Notes: generated by a model not told the origin, from the letters alone. A DNA stretch of 64,000 bases from G965222535 sp965222535 (GCA_965222535.1 OZ244957.1:1116001-1180000), one strand, 5' to 3'; positions 35,518 through 43,542 are shown, counted from the stretch's first letter. Numbers and translations are program-made.

Positions 35518-36657
35518 GTGCCTCGGAAAATGTTTGAGGTAAGGGAAGCGGACGCCAGTCGCCCTACGGGCTCCTTTCTTCCGCTTCCCTTACCAACTGC
35601 CCTAATACCTCTCTCGCTAAGAATAGAGGATGGCTACGGATGGGTACACAATGTGCCGGCACGGAATACCTATAAAAGATTTAGAAGATTCTTTTTCCGT
35701 TACTTATATAAAAATATATCCCTTTTCAATAGCAAAGAGTTAGCTTGTATCACCGATAAACATAAAAGTATTTTATGGATGCATTTCTCAGAGCCTTATA
35801 TAGGCGATAGTTTAATGGATTTATCTTCTAGGGTATTATTAAAAAATAGGAATATAGATTTATTAACTGAAAAAAATATTAGTTCACTATATGAAAATGA
35901 CTCAATATTTAATAGTATTTTCACAAACATTAAAAAATGTGACATTAGAAAATACGACTTAATTATAATAGATGCTTATAGACAAAGAACACTAAAAGTC
36001 ATTAAAAAACATGTCGTAAAAATACCTTTCGTTACTATGTGTGGCTATTATCATGGACCTAATTTCAATAGAACTCTATTTAGTTTTTTTAGAATGAATC
36101 AATTGTTATCATATCCGTATGATGAAAAAGATATTAATATGATGGCGACACCATTGATAAGTATTAGCGCTCATAATAAAGAAATAATTGATAAAATTGG
36201 CTTACCTGATGTTTTTATCACTATTGCAATAGGTGGTAGAGATCATAAGCGTACTTTCAATAGATGGAGTGATGTCATTAGAAAAATTATATATGCTCAT
36301 CCTAATATTAAAATTGCATTGATTGGTAATAACAGCAAAGAAGAGGTACAGAACATAAGAAATAAATATCCTGATAATATTATTAATTTAGTTGCACAAT
36401 ATAGCTTTAACCAAACAGCGCAAATCATAAAAAAATCACAACTACTATTATGCTGTGACGGTGGGCTTATGCACGCTGCTAATGCTACTAATACTCCCAT
36501 TATTGCTCTATTTTGCCATGTTATGCCTAAAACGCGAACTACAGCAACAAATAAATCTTACGTGTTGTACAATAAAAATGATGTTAACTATATTGCAACT
36601 GATGATATTATTAACAAGTTCAAATTATTAATCGGAAGTATAAATAATGAGCAATGA
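35518..36657 (+). CDS. Glycosyltransferase family 9 (heptosyltransferase-like), 5' end rebuilt
   Basis: The main body (from about codon 50) is a GT9-type enzyme: LWMHFSEPYIGDSLMDLSSR, VFITIAIGGRD, LIGNNSKEEV and the sugar-nucleotide site LLCCDGGLMHAANATNTPII (near residues 308-327), as in ADP-heptose transferases acting on lipopolysaccharide. The first 50 codons of the open frame are not typical: they read through a 15-bp-stem palindrome (35538-35594) and a 56-bp repeat shared with 8193-8248. The real start may be lost or may lie near the ATG at 35776. The gene is strongly AT-rich, as is the next one. It overlaps the following methyltransferase by 11 bases. Confidence 0.72.
   Translation: MPRKMFEVREADASRPTGSFLPLPLPTALIPLSLRIEDGYGWVHNVPARNTYKRFRRFFFRYLYKNISLFNSKELACITDKHKSILWMHFSEPYIGDSLMDLSSRVLLKNRNIDLLTEKNISSLYENDSIFNSIFTNIKKCDIRKYDLIIIDAYRQRTLKVIKKHVVKIPFVTMCGYYHGPNFNRTLFSFFRMNQLLSYPYDEKDINMMATPLISISAHNKEIIDKIGLPDVFITIAIGGRDHKRTFNRWSDVIRKIIYAHPNIKIALIGNNSKEEVQNIRNKYPDNIINLVAQYSFNQTAQIIKKSQLLLCCDGGLMHAANATNTPIIALFCHVMPKTRTTATNKSYVLYNKNDVNYIATDDIINKFKLLIGSINNEQ
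35538..35594. repeat. 15-bp perfect inverted repeat upstream of the GT9 gene
   Basis: GGTAAGGGAAGCGGA (35538-35552) is exactly mirrored by TCCGCTTCCCTTACC (35580-35594) across a 27-base spacer. It lies between the IS481 transposase start and AT-rich DNA. It may be an end of a mobile element, or a strong hairpin limiting read-through from the transposase region. Confidence 0.6.
35617..35672. repeat. 56-bp repeat, copy 2, at the edge of AT-rich DNA
   Basis: It is 51 of 56 identical to 8193-8248 in the same orientation. It is the last GC-balanced sequence before the AT-rich GT9 gene, just as the first copy borders the AT-rich methyltransferase gene. Confidence 0.75.
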
Positions 36658-37339
36658 AACTAGCAAAACAAATCAATTAAGAGATGATCATTTTTTTAGT
36701 AATTATTTGGCGGGCTGTAAAATAATAGATATTGGTGGCGGTAATGACTCAGTTGTTAAACATTCAGAAGTATTTGACATAACAGATGGTGACGCACAGT
36801 ATATTAGCAAGTACAGAGATAAAGAATCCTATGATTGTGTTTATAGTTCGCATTGCTTAGAACATATGGCGGATGTGCCATCTGCGATCTTAGAATGGTG
36901 GCAATTGGTTAAATGCAATGGTTATATGATTATTATTGTCCCTGATGAAGACTTATACGAGCAAAAGTACTGGCCGTCTATTTTTAATACTGACCATAAA
37001 GCGACATTCAGAATAGCCAAAAATGATACTTGGTCTAGTGTGTCTTATGATTTACATCAATTATGCAAGACATTACCGTATGTTAAGATTATTGATATAC
37101 AAAAACACGATGCAAAATATGATTATAATTTACAATACAAAAAATTCACTAAAGGTTTAAGAAAATTGTATAAGTGGCAATATTCTAAAAATCATATAAA
37201 AGAATTCATAGCTAAGATAATGTATAAAAAGTTATATAAAAAATATTACTTAAACAACAACAATATTGGTATACCTATAGATCAAACAACAGGAGATGCT
37301 CTGGCACAAATACAAATTATATTGCAAAAAACATTATGA
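36647..37339 (+). CDS. SAM-dependent methyltransferase of the glycan cluster
   Basis: The 230-residue product is a class I methyltransferase: KIIDIGGGNDSVVKHSEVFD (about residues 25-44) is the SAM loop, and CVYSSHCLEHMADVPSAI (about 65-82) with GYMIIIVPDEDLYEQ corresponds to motifs II and III. The C-terminal third is basic and rich in Lys and Tyr. The AT-rich composition matches the GT9 gene before it, whose end it overlaps, so the two arrived together. It probably modifies a sugar or a nucleotide-sugar, but nothing in the sequence proves this. Confidence 0.75.
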   Translation: MSNETSKTNQLRDDHFFSNYLAGCKIIDIGGGNDSVVKHSEVFDITDGDAQYISKYRDKESYDCVYSSHCLEHMADVPSAILEWWQLVKCNGYMIIIVPDEDLYEQKYWPSIFNTDHKATFRIAKNDTWSSVSYDLHQLCKTLPYVKIIDIQKHDAKYDYNLQYKKFTKGLRKLYKWQYSKNHIKEFIAKIMYKKLYKKYYLNNNNIGIPIDQTTGDALAQIQIILQKTL

Positions 37340-37718
37340 AAGCTTTCAATTAGGAAAACGACTCTGTGTTCATGGTGTGCGGATGGTGCTTTCTTGGGAT
37401 TATCCGGCTAACCTCACCGTATTGAGAGAGTTTGATGTTTGATTGCGCGCGATGATATAAATACTCAGCATACTTATCCCTGATAAGCCAAAGGTGCAAG
37501 AAAAATACTGAATAAGACAAATAAAATTTCTATGCCAATAGATATGTATAAAGAGCTTTGCACAAGACCGATAAGAGATCGGAATAACGACCATAGCTGC
37601 ATAATATGTGGATAGAAACAAGATCAGACATACTCATTTATGACCAATAAATTCCTTTCTCGCACCTGTTTGCTTTACCACACTGCCGTTTTTTTACTTG
37701 TGCAAAGCTCTCTAATAG

Positions 37719-37739
37719 ACCCGATTTAATAAATCGGGT
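37719..37739. terminator. Possible transcription-end hairpin
   Basis: ACCCGATTT and AAATCGGGT form a perfect 9-bp stem around a three-base loop. It lies between the plus-strand methyltransferase (ends 37339) and the minus-strand FkbM gene (ends 37784), where converging transcripts should end. No long T-run follows on either strand, so the call is tentative. Confidence 0.4.
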
Positions 37740-37769
37740 GTTCATCACACGAAATCCAACATATATCAA

Positions 37770-37828
37770 GCTAACGCCAGTGCTCAGTTGCGTGAGCTTG
37801 CGAGCGTCCGCTGGAGCACTTTGTTAGC
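37770..37828 (-). repeat. Integron attC-like recombination site, 59 bp
   Basis: On the minus strand it starts GCTAACAAAGTGCTCCAG and ends CTGAGCACTGGCGTTAGC. The outer boxes (GCTAAC and GTTAGC) and the inner arms (AGTGCTC and GAGCACT) are complementary. One unpaired base (AGTGCTCCAG against CTGAGCACT) sits where true attC sites have an extrahelical base. The length of 59 bases is classic. The stop codon of the FkbM gene falls inside it, as is common in gene cassettes. Confidence 0.65.
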
Positions 37829-38521
37829 CATCAACAATGTGAGACCACACCATCCGACTAAACAGTATTCTTTCTCAATTAAAAACTTATAAAGCTCTGA
37901 TTCCACAACCTCTACAAAGAGCGCAAGGTGTGTTTCTACGGCTATCAATGAGGGGTCATACCGCTCAAAATCGAGCGATTTCAGCACCTCCAAGTCATGC
38001 CCCTCGGCATCGACAGAAAGGAAGTCGATGCTCTTATCCTTGAACATTGAGTTATCTAGTATGTCTGTTAATTTTGCGCATCGAGTATTTTTTTGAATAT
38101 AGCCCTTTTTCCTTGCCACGAAATCATCATCGAGAGAGGTGGTGAGTGAATAGAATCCATTCGCCCAATAAGTTATTTCCCCTTCTTTATTGCTAACAGC
38201 ACAATGGACATTCGTATCACCGGGCCTTACCAGATCAAATCCCTCGATCTTGATCGAATCAATGTCAATATTTACGCCACGCCAGCCTTTTTTATAGAGC
38301 TTCCATGTGTTGTTGCATTTTTGGGGATGGAAAGAGCCCACATCAACAAAAAAGCCTTTGTATTTCTTTGGAAATAATCTATTAATAGAGACGTCTTCAG
38401 CAAATTGTGAATAATAATAGAATCGCGTCTTCGTTAGATAAAGTTTTCTAAGCAAAAAAAGCTTTCTAAAAAGCGGATTAGTCTCTAGCCACAATGGCAA
38501 ATTAGTATAGTTAAGACTCAT
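37784..38521 (-). CDS. FkbM-family methyltransferase on a probable gene cassette
   Basis: FkbM proteins are SAM-dependent methyltransferases that often act on sugars or lipids of surface glycans. The 245-residue product has YYYSQFAEDVSINRLFPKKY, then KGFFVDVGSFHPQKCNNTW (motif I, about 55-73) and IDFLSVDAEGHDLEVLKSLD (about 163-182), all diagnostic. The last codons (MANKVLQRTLASSRN) are read from the attC-like site at 37770-37828. The ATG is 21 bases from a GTTAGC boundary (38542-38547). Together these make a gene-cassette layout. The composition is AT-rich compared with the core genome. Confidence 0.85.
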   Translation of the reverse strand: MSLNYTNLPLWLETNPLFRKLFLLRKLYLTKTRFYYYSQFAEDVSINRLFPKKYKGFFVDVGSFHPQKCNNTWKLYKKGWRGVNIDIDSIKIEGFDLVRPGDTNVHCAVSNKEGEITYWANGFYSLTTSLDDDFVARKKGYIQKNTRCAKLTDILDNSMFKDKSIDFLSVDAEGHDLEVLKSLDFERYDPSLIAVETHLALFVEVVESELYKFLIEKEYCLVGWCGLTLLMANKVLQRTLASSRN

Positions 38522-38541
38522 AATTTTCCGTGTCCCATATA

Positions 38542-38547
38542 GCTAAC
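38542..38547 (-). repeat. Half-site GTTAGC at the 5' boundary of the FkbM cassette
   Basis: On the minus strand the sequence is TGCGGTTAGCTATATGGG, with GTTAGC 21 bases before the FkbM start. It matches the crossover box at the other end of the cassette. No complete second attC is recognisable beyond it; IS481 relic sequence follows. Confidence 0.5.
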
Positions 38548-38639
38548 CGCACAATAAGTGGAAACACTGCGACAGCACGGAAGACCGAAGCCATCGCCCG
38601 CATCGTCTCCAAACCTCTCTGACTAGAGCCCCAGAGTAG

Positions 38640-39150
38640 GCTGTGGTAGCGCTGCGCAAAACGCTGCTGTTATCCCTAGATGACTTACGGGTCGTTTTAG
38701 TAGCGATTGATCGAGTAACCCGCTTTTAGCTATCTGGAAGTCGTGAGCAACAAGAGCACCGCTCACGCCCGTGCTTTCCTTGAGCGTCTGATTACAAAAG
38801 CTCCGTTCCGGATTAACAAAATCCTGACGGATACCGGAAAAAAATTTACCGACAGGTTCTGCGCCACTTTCGAGCGCAAACCCACGGGCAAGCACCTTTT
38901 CGATCAGGCTGTGCCAAAGAAAATATAAAGCACCGCTTGATCAAACCTCGGAAACCTCAGACCAACAGCATGGGTGAGCGTTTCAACGGTCGCATCAGCG
39001 AGGTTCTAAAAACGACACGCTTTGGTTCCTCTCAAGACCTCGAAACCACGTTGGAGCATTACCTCGTCCTCTAAAATGACCAGATCCAACAAAAATCTTT
39101 AGGCTATCGCTCCCCTATACAAGCACTTCAACAATGACGGGACAAACACC
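38640..39150 (+). pseudogene. Decayed IS481-type transposase
   Basis: Reading with several frame changes recovers the core of an IS481 transposase: ITKAPFRINKILTDTGKKFT (second Asp), DRFCATFERKPTGKHLFD, HRLIKPRKPQTNSMGERFNG (the Glu position), RISEVLKTTRFGSSQDLETT and QQKSLGYRSPIQALQQ. It resembles the intact copy at 34509-35510 but is clearly a different element. Stops and shifts make it non-functional. Confidence 0.8.
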
Positions 39151-39313
39151 CGAAACGCGACTGTTAGATACAGTCATTGAAGATGTCTCTCTAAATCTTC
39201 TATAAGAGAGGTTTCGAGCTGTTGAACATTTTGTTCCACAGCAGATGCACACTCAATCCAAAGCTCACTGGCGGCAAGAAGCGTAGTGGATTGCCGTCTG
39301 CCTGCAGTGTCTT

Positions 39314-39319
39314 GTTAGC
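39314..39319 (-). repeat. GTTAGC box next to a methyltransferase stop codon
   Basis: On the minus strand the gene stop is followed by ATTGCTAACAAGACACTG, the same GCTAACAA start as the attC at 37770-37828. A further imperfect inverted repeat (GCAGACGGCAATCCA and TGGATTGAGTGTGCATCTGC) lies downstream, so a longer, decayed attC is possible. It is weaker than the first. Confidence 0.35.
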
Positions 39320-39322
39320 AAT

Positions 39323-40243
39323 TTATTTTCGTGCAATAAGCTCGTCAAGTATTACTTTTGGAGTAATGTCTTTTACTTTTGATTCTTCAATTGCTCTTCG
39401 TATTTTATTTATTGGCTTTGCATATCCTTTTCCACTGAAGATATATTCAAGCCACCCTTTGCTATTGAGCCGCTTCCTGATCCTAGTTAGTGACTCAGCA
39501 CTCGGTAAAACAATAGATGATGGTTCTTCCTTTGCTTCAAAGATAATTTTCAGATTCGATGACGTATCAACTTTTAAGACATTAAAGAATTGGCTAGCAC
39601 ACGCTATTAATGTATCGGCACTAAAATAAAAAACATGTGCTTTGAAATAGATATTGTTAGGAGAAGCATCATTAGTTTCAATCCAAGGAACTTCAACAAA
39701 CAGTTTTCCGTTCGCATTTAGATCGCTGTGTAATTTTTTAAAGGCAACGATTGGCGATGGCAAATGTTCTAGGACATGGAACATGGTAATTATGTCGTAT
39801 TTTTTCTCAATCGCTCCTAGCTCGCCGGTCATCACATTGCAGCCATATTCATTATTTGCGAATTCTGAGTAGCCTATACTCGGCTCAATTCCTTGTGATT
39901 GAAAACCAGATACCCCAGACAGATATACAAATTCTCCTCCACCCGCACCAACATCAAGAAGGGTACCACTTAAAATACCATTATCTTTCAAAAAATATAT
40001 ATGATTAAGTGCTGTTGTTCCGGCACGGTAAATATGCTTGGATTTTGGAGTATATGTGTTCTTGTAGTCCTTGCGATAATTATGAGAATAATAAATTCTG
40101 AGTTCATCTGTGGTAGGGATAGGGTTTTGCTGCACCAACCCACAATTACAACACATGGACACAAGAAGCTCTCTGCGGGACTTTGAATCAACATGCGAAA
40201 CATTCTCAAATGATTTTTCGTTGCCACATAATACACACTTCAT
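39323..40243 (-). CDS. SAM-dependent methyltransferase with N-terminal zinc-finger-like motif
   Basis: The 306-residue product begins with two CxxC pairs (MKCVLCGNE and MCCNCGLVQQNP), a putative zinc site found in sugar C-methyltransferase relatives. A Methyltransf_23-type domain follows: LLDVGAGGGEFVYLSGV (SAM loop, about 94-110), TMFHVLEHLPSPIVAFKK (about 152-169) and GKLFVEVPWIET. The C-terminal part has several basic residues. The probable role is modification of a sugar in the surface-glycan cluster. It is AT-rich and ends beside a GTTAGC box, so it may have come as a cassette like the FkbM gene. Confidence 0.8.
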   Translation of the reverse strand: MKCVLCGNEKSFENVSHVDSKSRRELLVSMCCNCGLVQQNPIPTTDELRIYYSHNYRKDYKNTYTPKSKHIYRAGTTALNHIYFLKDNGILSGTLLDVGAGGGEFVYLSGVSGFQSQGIEPSIGYSEFANNEYGCNVMTGELGAIEKKYDIITMFHVLEHLPSPIVAFKKLHSDLNANGKLFVEVPWIETNDASPNNIYFKAHVFYFSADTLIACASQFFNVLKVDTSSNLKIIFEAKEEPSSIVLPSAESLTRIRKRLNSKGWLEYIFSGKGYAKPINKIRRAIEESKVKDITPKVILDELIARK

Positions 40244-40364
40244 ATACTTCGCCTATGGATGGTGGGTGAAATTGCTACCGTCAGAGCTGCCGGATTCCCG
40301 GTGATTATATTCCAGTTTATTAAATAAATCGGGTTTCTTTTGTTACCATTGATATAGATCGGGT

Positions 40365-40735
40365 GCAGGAGAGCGATAGCCTAGAGCTTTCTGTGGGGGG
40401 CCTCGAAAAACCTTGAACAGGATAGAGGTTGGGGGAGGGGTATAATTATCTGTAACGTAAGCTGTTGATTTATAATCCTTCCCTCAATAGTAAAGCCCCA
40501 CTGGTCATCTCGAAAAGCTAACTTCGCGCAGTTTTTCGAGATGACCGGGGTTTGATGATTGTAGATCTGCAAGTAACGCTCACAGAGTGCTTTGAGGTCT
40601 TGGGGGCAATCAAAGAAGAGCGTTTTTAGAACCTCGCTGATGCGACCGTTGAAGCACCACCCAGCCCGTTGTCTTAGGTTTCTGAGGTTTGAGCAAGCGG
40701 TGCTTTATAGCTGAAATCCCTGCGTTCGGCACTGC
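40365..40735 (-). pseudogene. Decayed IS481-type transposase split by a MITE-like repeat
   Basis: On the minus strand the pieces read AIKHRLLKPQKPK, then (one frame change) HQRGSKN-type sequence aligned with FNGRIAEIL, DLKALCERYLQIYNHQT, a repeat of 148 bases, and PQKALGYRSPAPDL. Removing the repeat and one GGGG gives ...NHQTPQKALGYRSP in frame, as in related transposases. So the repeat inserted into this gene after or during its decay. Confidence 0.75.
40399..40546 (-). mobile_element. Dispersed MITE-like repeat, subtype A, inserted in a transposase relic
   Basis: The copy reads GGCCTCGAAAAACCTTGAAC at its left edge, TAACGTAAGCTGTTGATTTA, CCTTCCCTCAATAG and a right palindrome (CATCTCGAAAAGCTAACTTC then GTTTTTCGAGATGACC). 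GGGG flanks it on both sides (40395-40398 and 40547-40550). Excising the copy with one GGGG rejoins the transposase reading frame. This is the best evidence in the window that the element moves. Confidence 0.85.
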
Positions 40736-40850
40736 AGAAACTATGCTAAGTTATGGATAAATAACATATAGCATTTTATAATATGGGCCCTCATAAACTC
40801 ACTTTACCGGTGAGAAAGATGCAACGATTTCAGATTGAACAATCCCGCAA

Positions 40851-41004
40851 GGGAACCTCGAAAAACCCTGAAATGGGATGGGAGTTCGGGGAAGGGGATC
40901 GATCTACCTGTAGCGTAAGCCAATGATTTATAACCTATCTCCCAATAAACAAGCCCTGCCGGGTGCCTCGGAGAATCCACTTTGCTTAGTTTCTCGCGAT
41001 GCCC
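40851..41004 (-). mobile_element. Dispersed MITE-like repeat, subtype A
   Basis: A nearly complete copy: GGGAACCTCGAAAAACCCTG, GATGGGAGTTCGGGGAAGGG, CTGTAGCGTAAGCCAATGAT, CTCCCAATAAACAAGCCCTG and a worn palindromic end (GTGCCTCGGAGAATCCAC and TTTCTCGCGATGCCC). It lies upstream of thiD in the gap that also holds the end of the transposase relic. No TPP riboswitch is seen there. Confidence 0.7.
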
Positions 41005-41110
41005 GTCAAAGAGCGTGCCCCAAAGCGCTGCGCCTGACCGCTAGGGGTTGCGCAATTTTCCGCTGCGCTCCAAACCGCTGCGCTTTTGCTTGACAGCAAG
41101 TTTACTCAAT

Positions 41111-41917
41111 ATGCCACCCGTTGCGACTGCACTGACCATCGCTGGCTCGGATAGCAGCGGCGGTGCTGGCATCCAAGCCGACATCAAAACCTTTTCTGCG
41201 TTAGGGGTTTATGCAGCGTCGGTGATAACCGCCGTGACGGCGCAGAACACCTGCGAAGTGCGCCAAATCGTGACCTTGGAGGCCGACTTTGTGGGCGTCC
41301 AATTGGAAACGGTGCTTGATGATCTGCGCATCGATGCGATCAAGATCGGGATGTTGAGCACGGCACCGGTGATCAGCACGGTTGCCGCAGTGCTGAGGCA
41401 GCGCGTCACCTGCCCGATCGTGCTGGATCCGGTGATGGTAGCAAAGAGCCGGGATCGCTTGCTGCAGGCCGATGCAGTGGCGGTGCTGCGCGATGAGCTG
41501 ATACCATTGGCGAGCGTGATAACGCCCAATTTAGCGGAAGCAGCGGATCTGCTTAACACCGATGAGCCCGCCAATGAAGCAGCGATGCACGACATGCTGC
41601 CGCGCTTGATGGCATTGGGCGCAGCAGCGGTATTACTCAAGGGTGGGCATCTCAGCGCCAGCGCTGTAGCGACCGATTGGTTGTGCTGCGCGGGCAAGCG
41701 CCTGCGGCTATCTGCGCCGCGTCTTGCGACCCGCAACACCCACGGCACGGGTTGCACGCTGTCAGCGGCGATCGCCGCCCGGCTGGCGCTTGGGGAGCCC
41801 CTGATCACCGCCGCCAAGGGTGCCAAACAGTATGTGTCGAGCGCCCTTTTGCAGGCCGATCGACTGCTGCTTGGCCGAGGTCACGGCCCGCTGCATCACT
41901 TCCATGGCGTGTGGTGA
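41111..41917 (+). CDS. thiD: Hydroxymethylpyrimidine/phosphomethylpyrimidine kinase ThiD
   Basis: ThiD phosphorylates HMP and HMP phosphate for thiamin synthesis. The 268-residue product has ALTIAGSDSSGGAGIQADIK (about 8-27), AVTAQNTCEV, IKIGMLSTAPVI, VLDPVMVAKSRDRLL and the anion-hole motif NTHGTGCTLSAAIAARLA (about 209-226). Its ATG at 41111 fits the family; a frame from 41048 has no support. The stop overlaps the start of the ABC ATPase (GTGA), so the three genes thiD-ATPase-permease form one tight operon for salvage of a thiamin precursor. No TPP-riboswitch consensus was seen in front of it. Confidence 0.93.
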   Translation: MPPVATALTIAGSDSSGGAGIQADIKTFSALGVYAASVITAVTAQNTCEVRQIVTLEADFVGVQLETVLDDLRIDAIKIGMLSTAPVISTVAAVLRQRVTCPIVLDPVMVAKSRDRLLQADAVAVLRDELIPLASVITPNLAEAADLLNTDEPANEAAMHDMLPRLMALGAAAVLLKGGHLSASAVATDWLCCAGKRLRLSAPRLATRNTHGTGCTLSAAIAARLALGEPLITAAKGAKQYVSSALLQADRLLLGRGHGPLHHFHGVW

Positions 41918-42693
41918 ACCCGGCGACGTCACCCAGCGCCGCGCCTGCGGTTCACATCCGCGATGCTCACCTTCGCTATACCCATCGTGCGCTGTTTGAG
42001 GGGCTAAATCTCGACTTAGCGGCAGAACGCTTCACGTGCCTGTTAGGCACCAGCGGCAGTGGCAAAACCTCGTTGCTGCGTTTAGTTGCTGGCTTGATCG
42101 GCAGCGCCGCGTTGCACGTCAGCGTACAAATTTCCTGTGACGATGGTTACCCGCTCAAGGGTCGGTTTGCCTGGATGGGGCAGCAGGATCTGCTGCTGCC
42201 GTGGTTGACCGTCATAGACAATGTACTGCTGGGTGCAAAATTGCGCGCAACGATTAACCCGCAGCAACGCCGCCGTGCGCAGCAGCAGTTGGTCAATATG
42301 GGACTGGGTGAATACGCCAATTACTTGCCGAGCGCGCTCTCTGGCGGTATGCGCCAGCGCGTCGCTTTGGCGCGTACACTGTACGAGGACCGTCCAGTGG
42401 TATTGATGGATGAACCGTTTAGCGCGTTGGATGCGGTAACGCGCCATAAACTGCAAACCCTGTCGCTCAAATGGCTCGCCCGGCGCACCGTGTTACTGAT
42501 CACCCATGACCCGATGGAGGCGCTGCGCCTTGGGCATTGCATCCACGTGCTGCAAGGACGCCCAGCGCAGCCGACGGCAGCGCTGTACCCAGAAGGAACA
42601 CCACCACGGGAATTGCAGCGCGGCGATCTGAGCGAGCGGTATGCCGAACTGTTGCAGCAGTTGGCGGGGTCAGATCTCCCGGCGAGCGGCTGA
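41914..42693 (+). CDS. ABC transporter ATP-binding protein, thiamin-precursor type (ThiZ-like)
   Basis: The 259-residue ATPase has Walker A LLGTSGSGKTSLLRLVAGLI (about residues 40-59), the Q-loop RFAWMGQQDLLLPWLTV, signature ALSGGMRQRVALARTLYEDR and Walker B VVLMDEPFSALDAVTRHK with the switch His in ITHDPM. This profile, the nitrate/taurine/HMP group, together with the overlap with thiD (GTGA at 41914), suggests HMP uptake as in ThiXYZ systems. The matching binding protein (ThiY) is not in the window. The GTG at 41914 is the start by overlap logic. Confidence 0.85.
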   Translation: MNPATSPSAAPAVHIRDAHLRYTHRALFEGLNLDLAAERFTCLLGTSGSGKTSLLRLVAGLIGSAALHVSVQISCDDGYPLKGRFAWMGQQDLLLPWLTVIDNVLLGAKLRATINPQQRRRAQQQLVNMGLGEYANYLPSALSGGMRQRVALARTLYEDRPVVLMDEPFSALDAVTRHKLQTLSLKWLARRTVLLITHDPMEALRLGHCIHVLQGRPAQPTAALYPEGTPPRELQRGDLSERYAELLQQLAGSDLPASG

Positions 42694-43439
42694 TGGTGCT
42701 ATACGCAACGCTGATCACCAGCGGCCTACTCCTACTGTGGCAGTTGATCGTCTGGCTCAGCGGCGCACCTCCCTATATTCTTCCAGGCCCGTGGCAGGTC
42801 GCCGTTGCGCTGCATGATCACAGCCGCCTGATCGCCGGGCATGGTTTGGTGACGGGCAGCGAGATCCTCGCTGGCCTTGTGATCGGCACCGCGCTTGGCG
42901 CTGTATCGGCCATCCTGATCGTACGCTCCGCCGCACTGAAACGCTGGCTGTTGCCGCTGATGGTCGCGAGCCAGGCGATGCCGGTTTTCGCGCTTGCGCC
43001 ACTGTTAGTGCTGTGGTTGGGTTATGGTGTTGCTTCCAAAATCGCGATGGCGGTGCTGATCATCTATTTCCCGGTAACGGCGGCATTCTATGACGGTTTG
43101 CGGCGCACCGAGCGCGGCTGGCTCGATCTGGCGCATACGATGGGTGCCAGCGCCGCCGCCGAACTGCGCTGCATCCGCATCCCAGCGGCGCTACCGGCGC
43201 TTGCTTCAGGCATTCGGGTGGCGACCGCGGTAGCCCCGATCGGCGCCGTAGTGGGGGAATGGGTGGGTGCCAGCGCTGGCCTTGGGTACCTGATGCTGCA
43301 TGCCAATGCGCGCCTTGAGATCGATCTGATGTTCGCCGCGCTGATAGTATTGGCGATCATGGCGCTTGTGTTGTACTGCGCTGTCGATCGAGGGTTACGC
43401 CGGCTGACGCGCTGGCAGGCCGAAACCACCATCGGCTGA
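42693..43439 (+). CDS. ABC transporter permease, thiamin-precursor type (ThiX-like)
   Basis: A 248-residue inner-membrane permease with about six hydrophobic segments, beginning LYATLITSGLLLLWQLIVWL. The coupling loop LAHTMGASAAAELRCIRIPA (about 145-164) and the following LPALASGIRVATAVAPIGAV match the SsuC/ThiX-type BPD_transp_1 domain. The ATG at 42693 overlaps the ATPase stop by one base (TGATG). It is the third gene of thiD-ATPase-permease. The substrate is inferred only from thiD. Confidence 0.85.
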   Translation: MVLYATLITSGLLLLWQLIVWLSGAPPYILPGPWQVAVALHDHSRLIAGHGLVTGSEILAGLVIGTALGAVSAILIVRSAALKRWLLPLMVASQAMPVFALAPLLVLWLGYGVASKIAMAVLIIYFPVTAAFYDGLRRTERGWLDLAHTMGASAAAELRCIRIPAALPALASGIRVATAVAPIGAVVGEWVGASAGLGYLMLHANARLEIDLMFAALIVLAIMALVLYCAVDRGLRRLTRWQAETTIG

Positions 43440-43542
43440 GCTGCCACCGCGGCGGCACGAGGTGCATCAAGAAGGCTTGGCATTTGAACGCGCAGCGCTA
43501 AGTGCGTCGCAACCAGTCAACGCTTCTGTGGGGAGAGTCAAC

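Noticed and set aside
37400..37621. 73-codon minus-strand open frame in the gap after the methyltransferase
   Set aside because: Low-complexity aromatic composition without ribosome site or motif; likely chance in AT-rich DNA.
39218..39319. Full second attC downstream of the methyltransferase at 39323
   Set aside because: Only one outer box (GTTAGC) is good; the distal box and arm pairing are poor, so only a boundary is reported.
40736..41110. TPP riboswitch upstream of thiD
   Set aside because: No CTGAGA and ACCTGA-type boxes are present; the gap contains a repeat and relic DNA.
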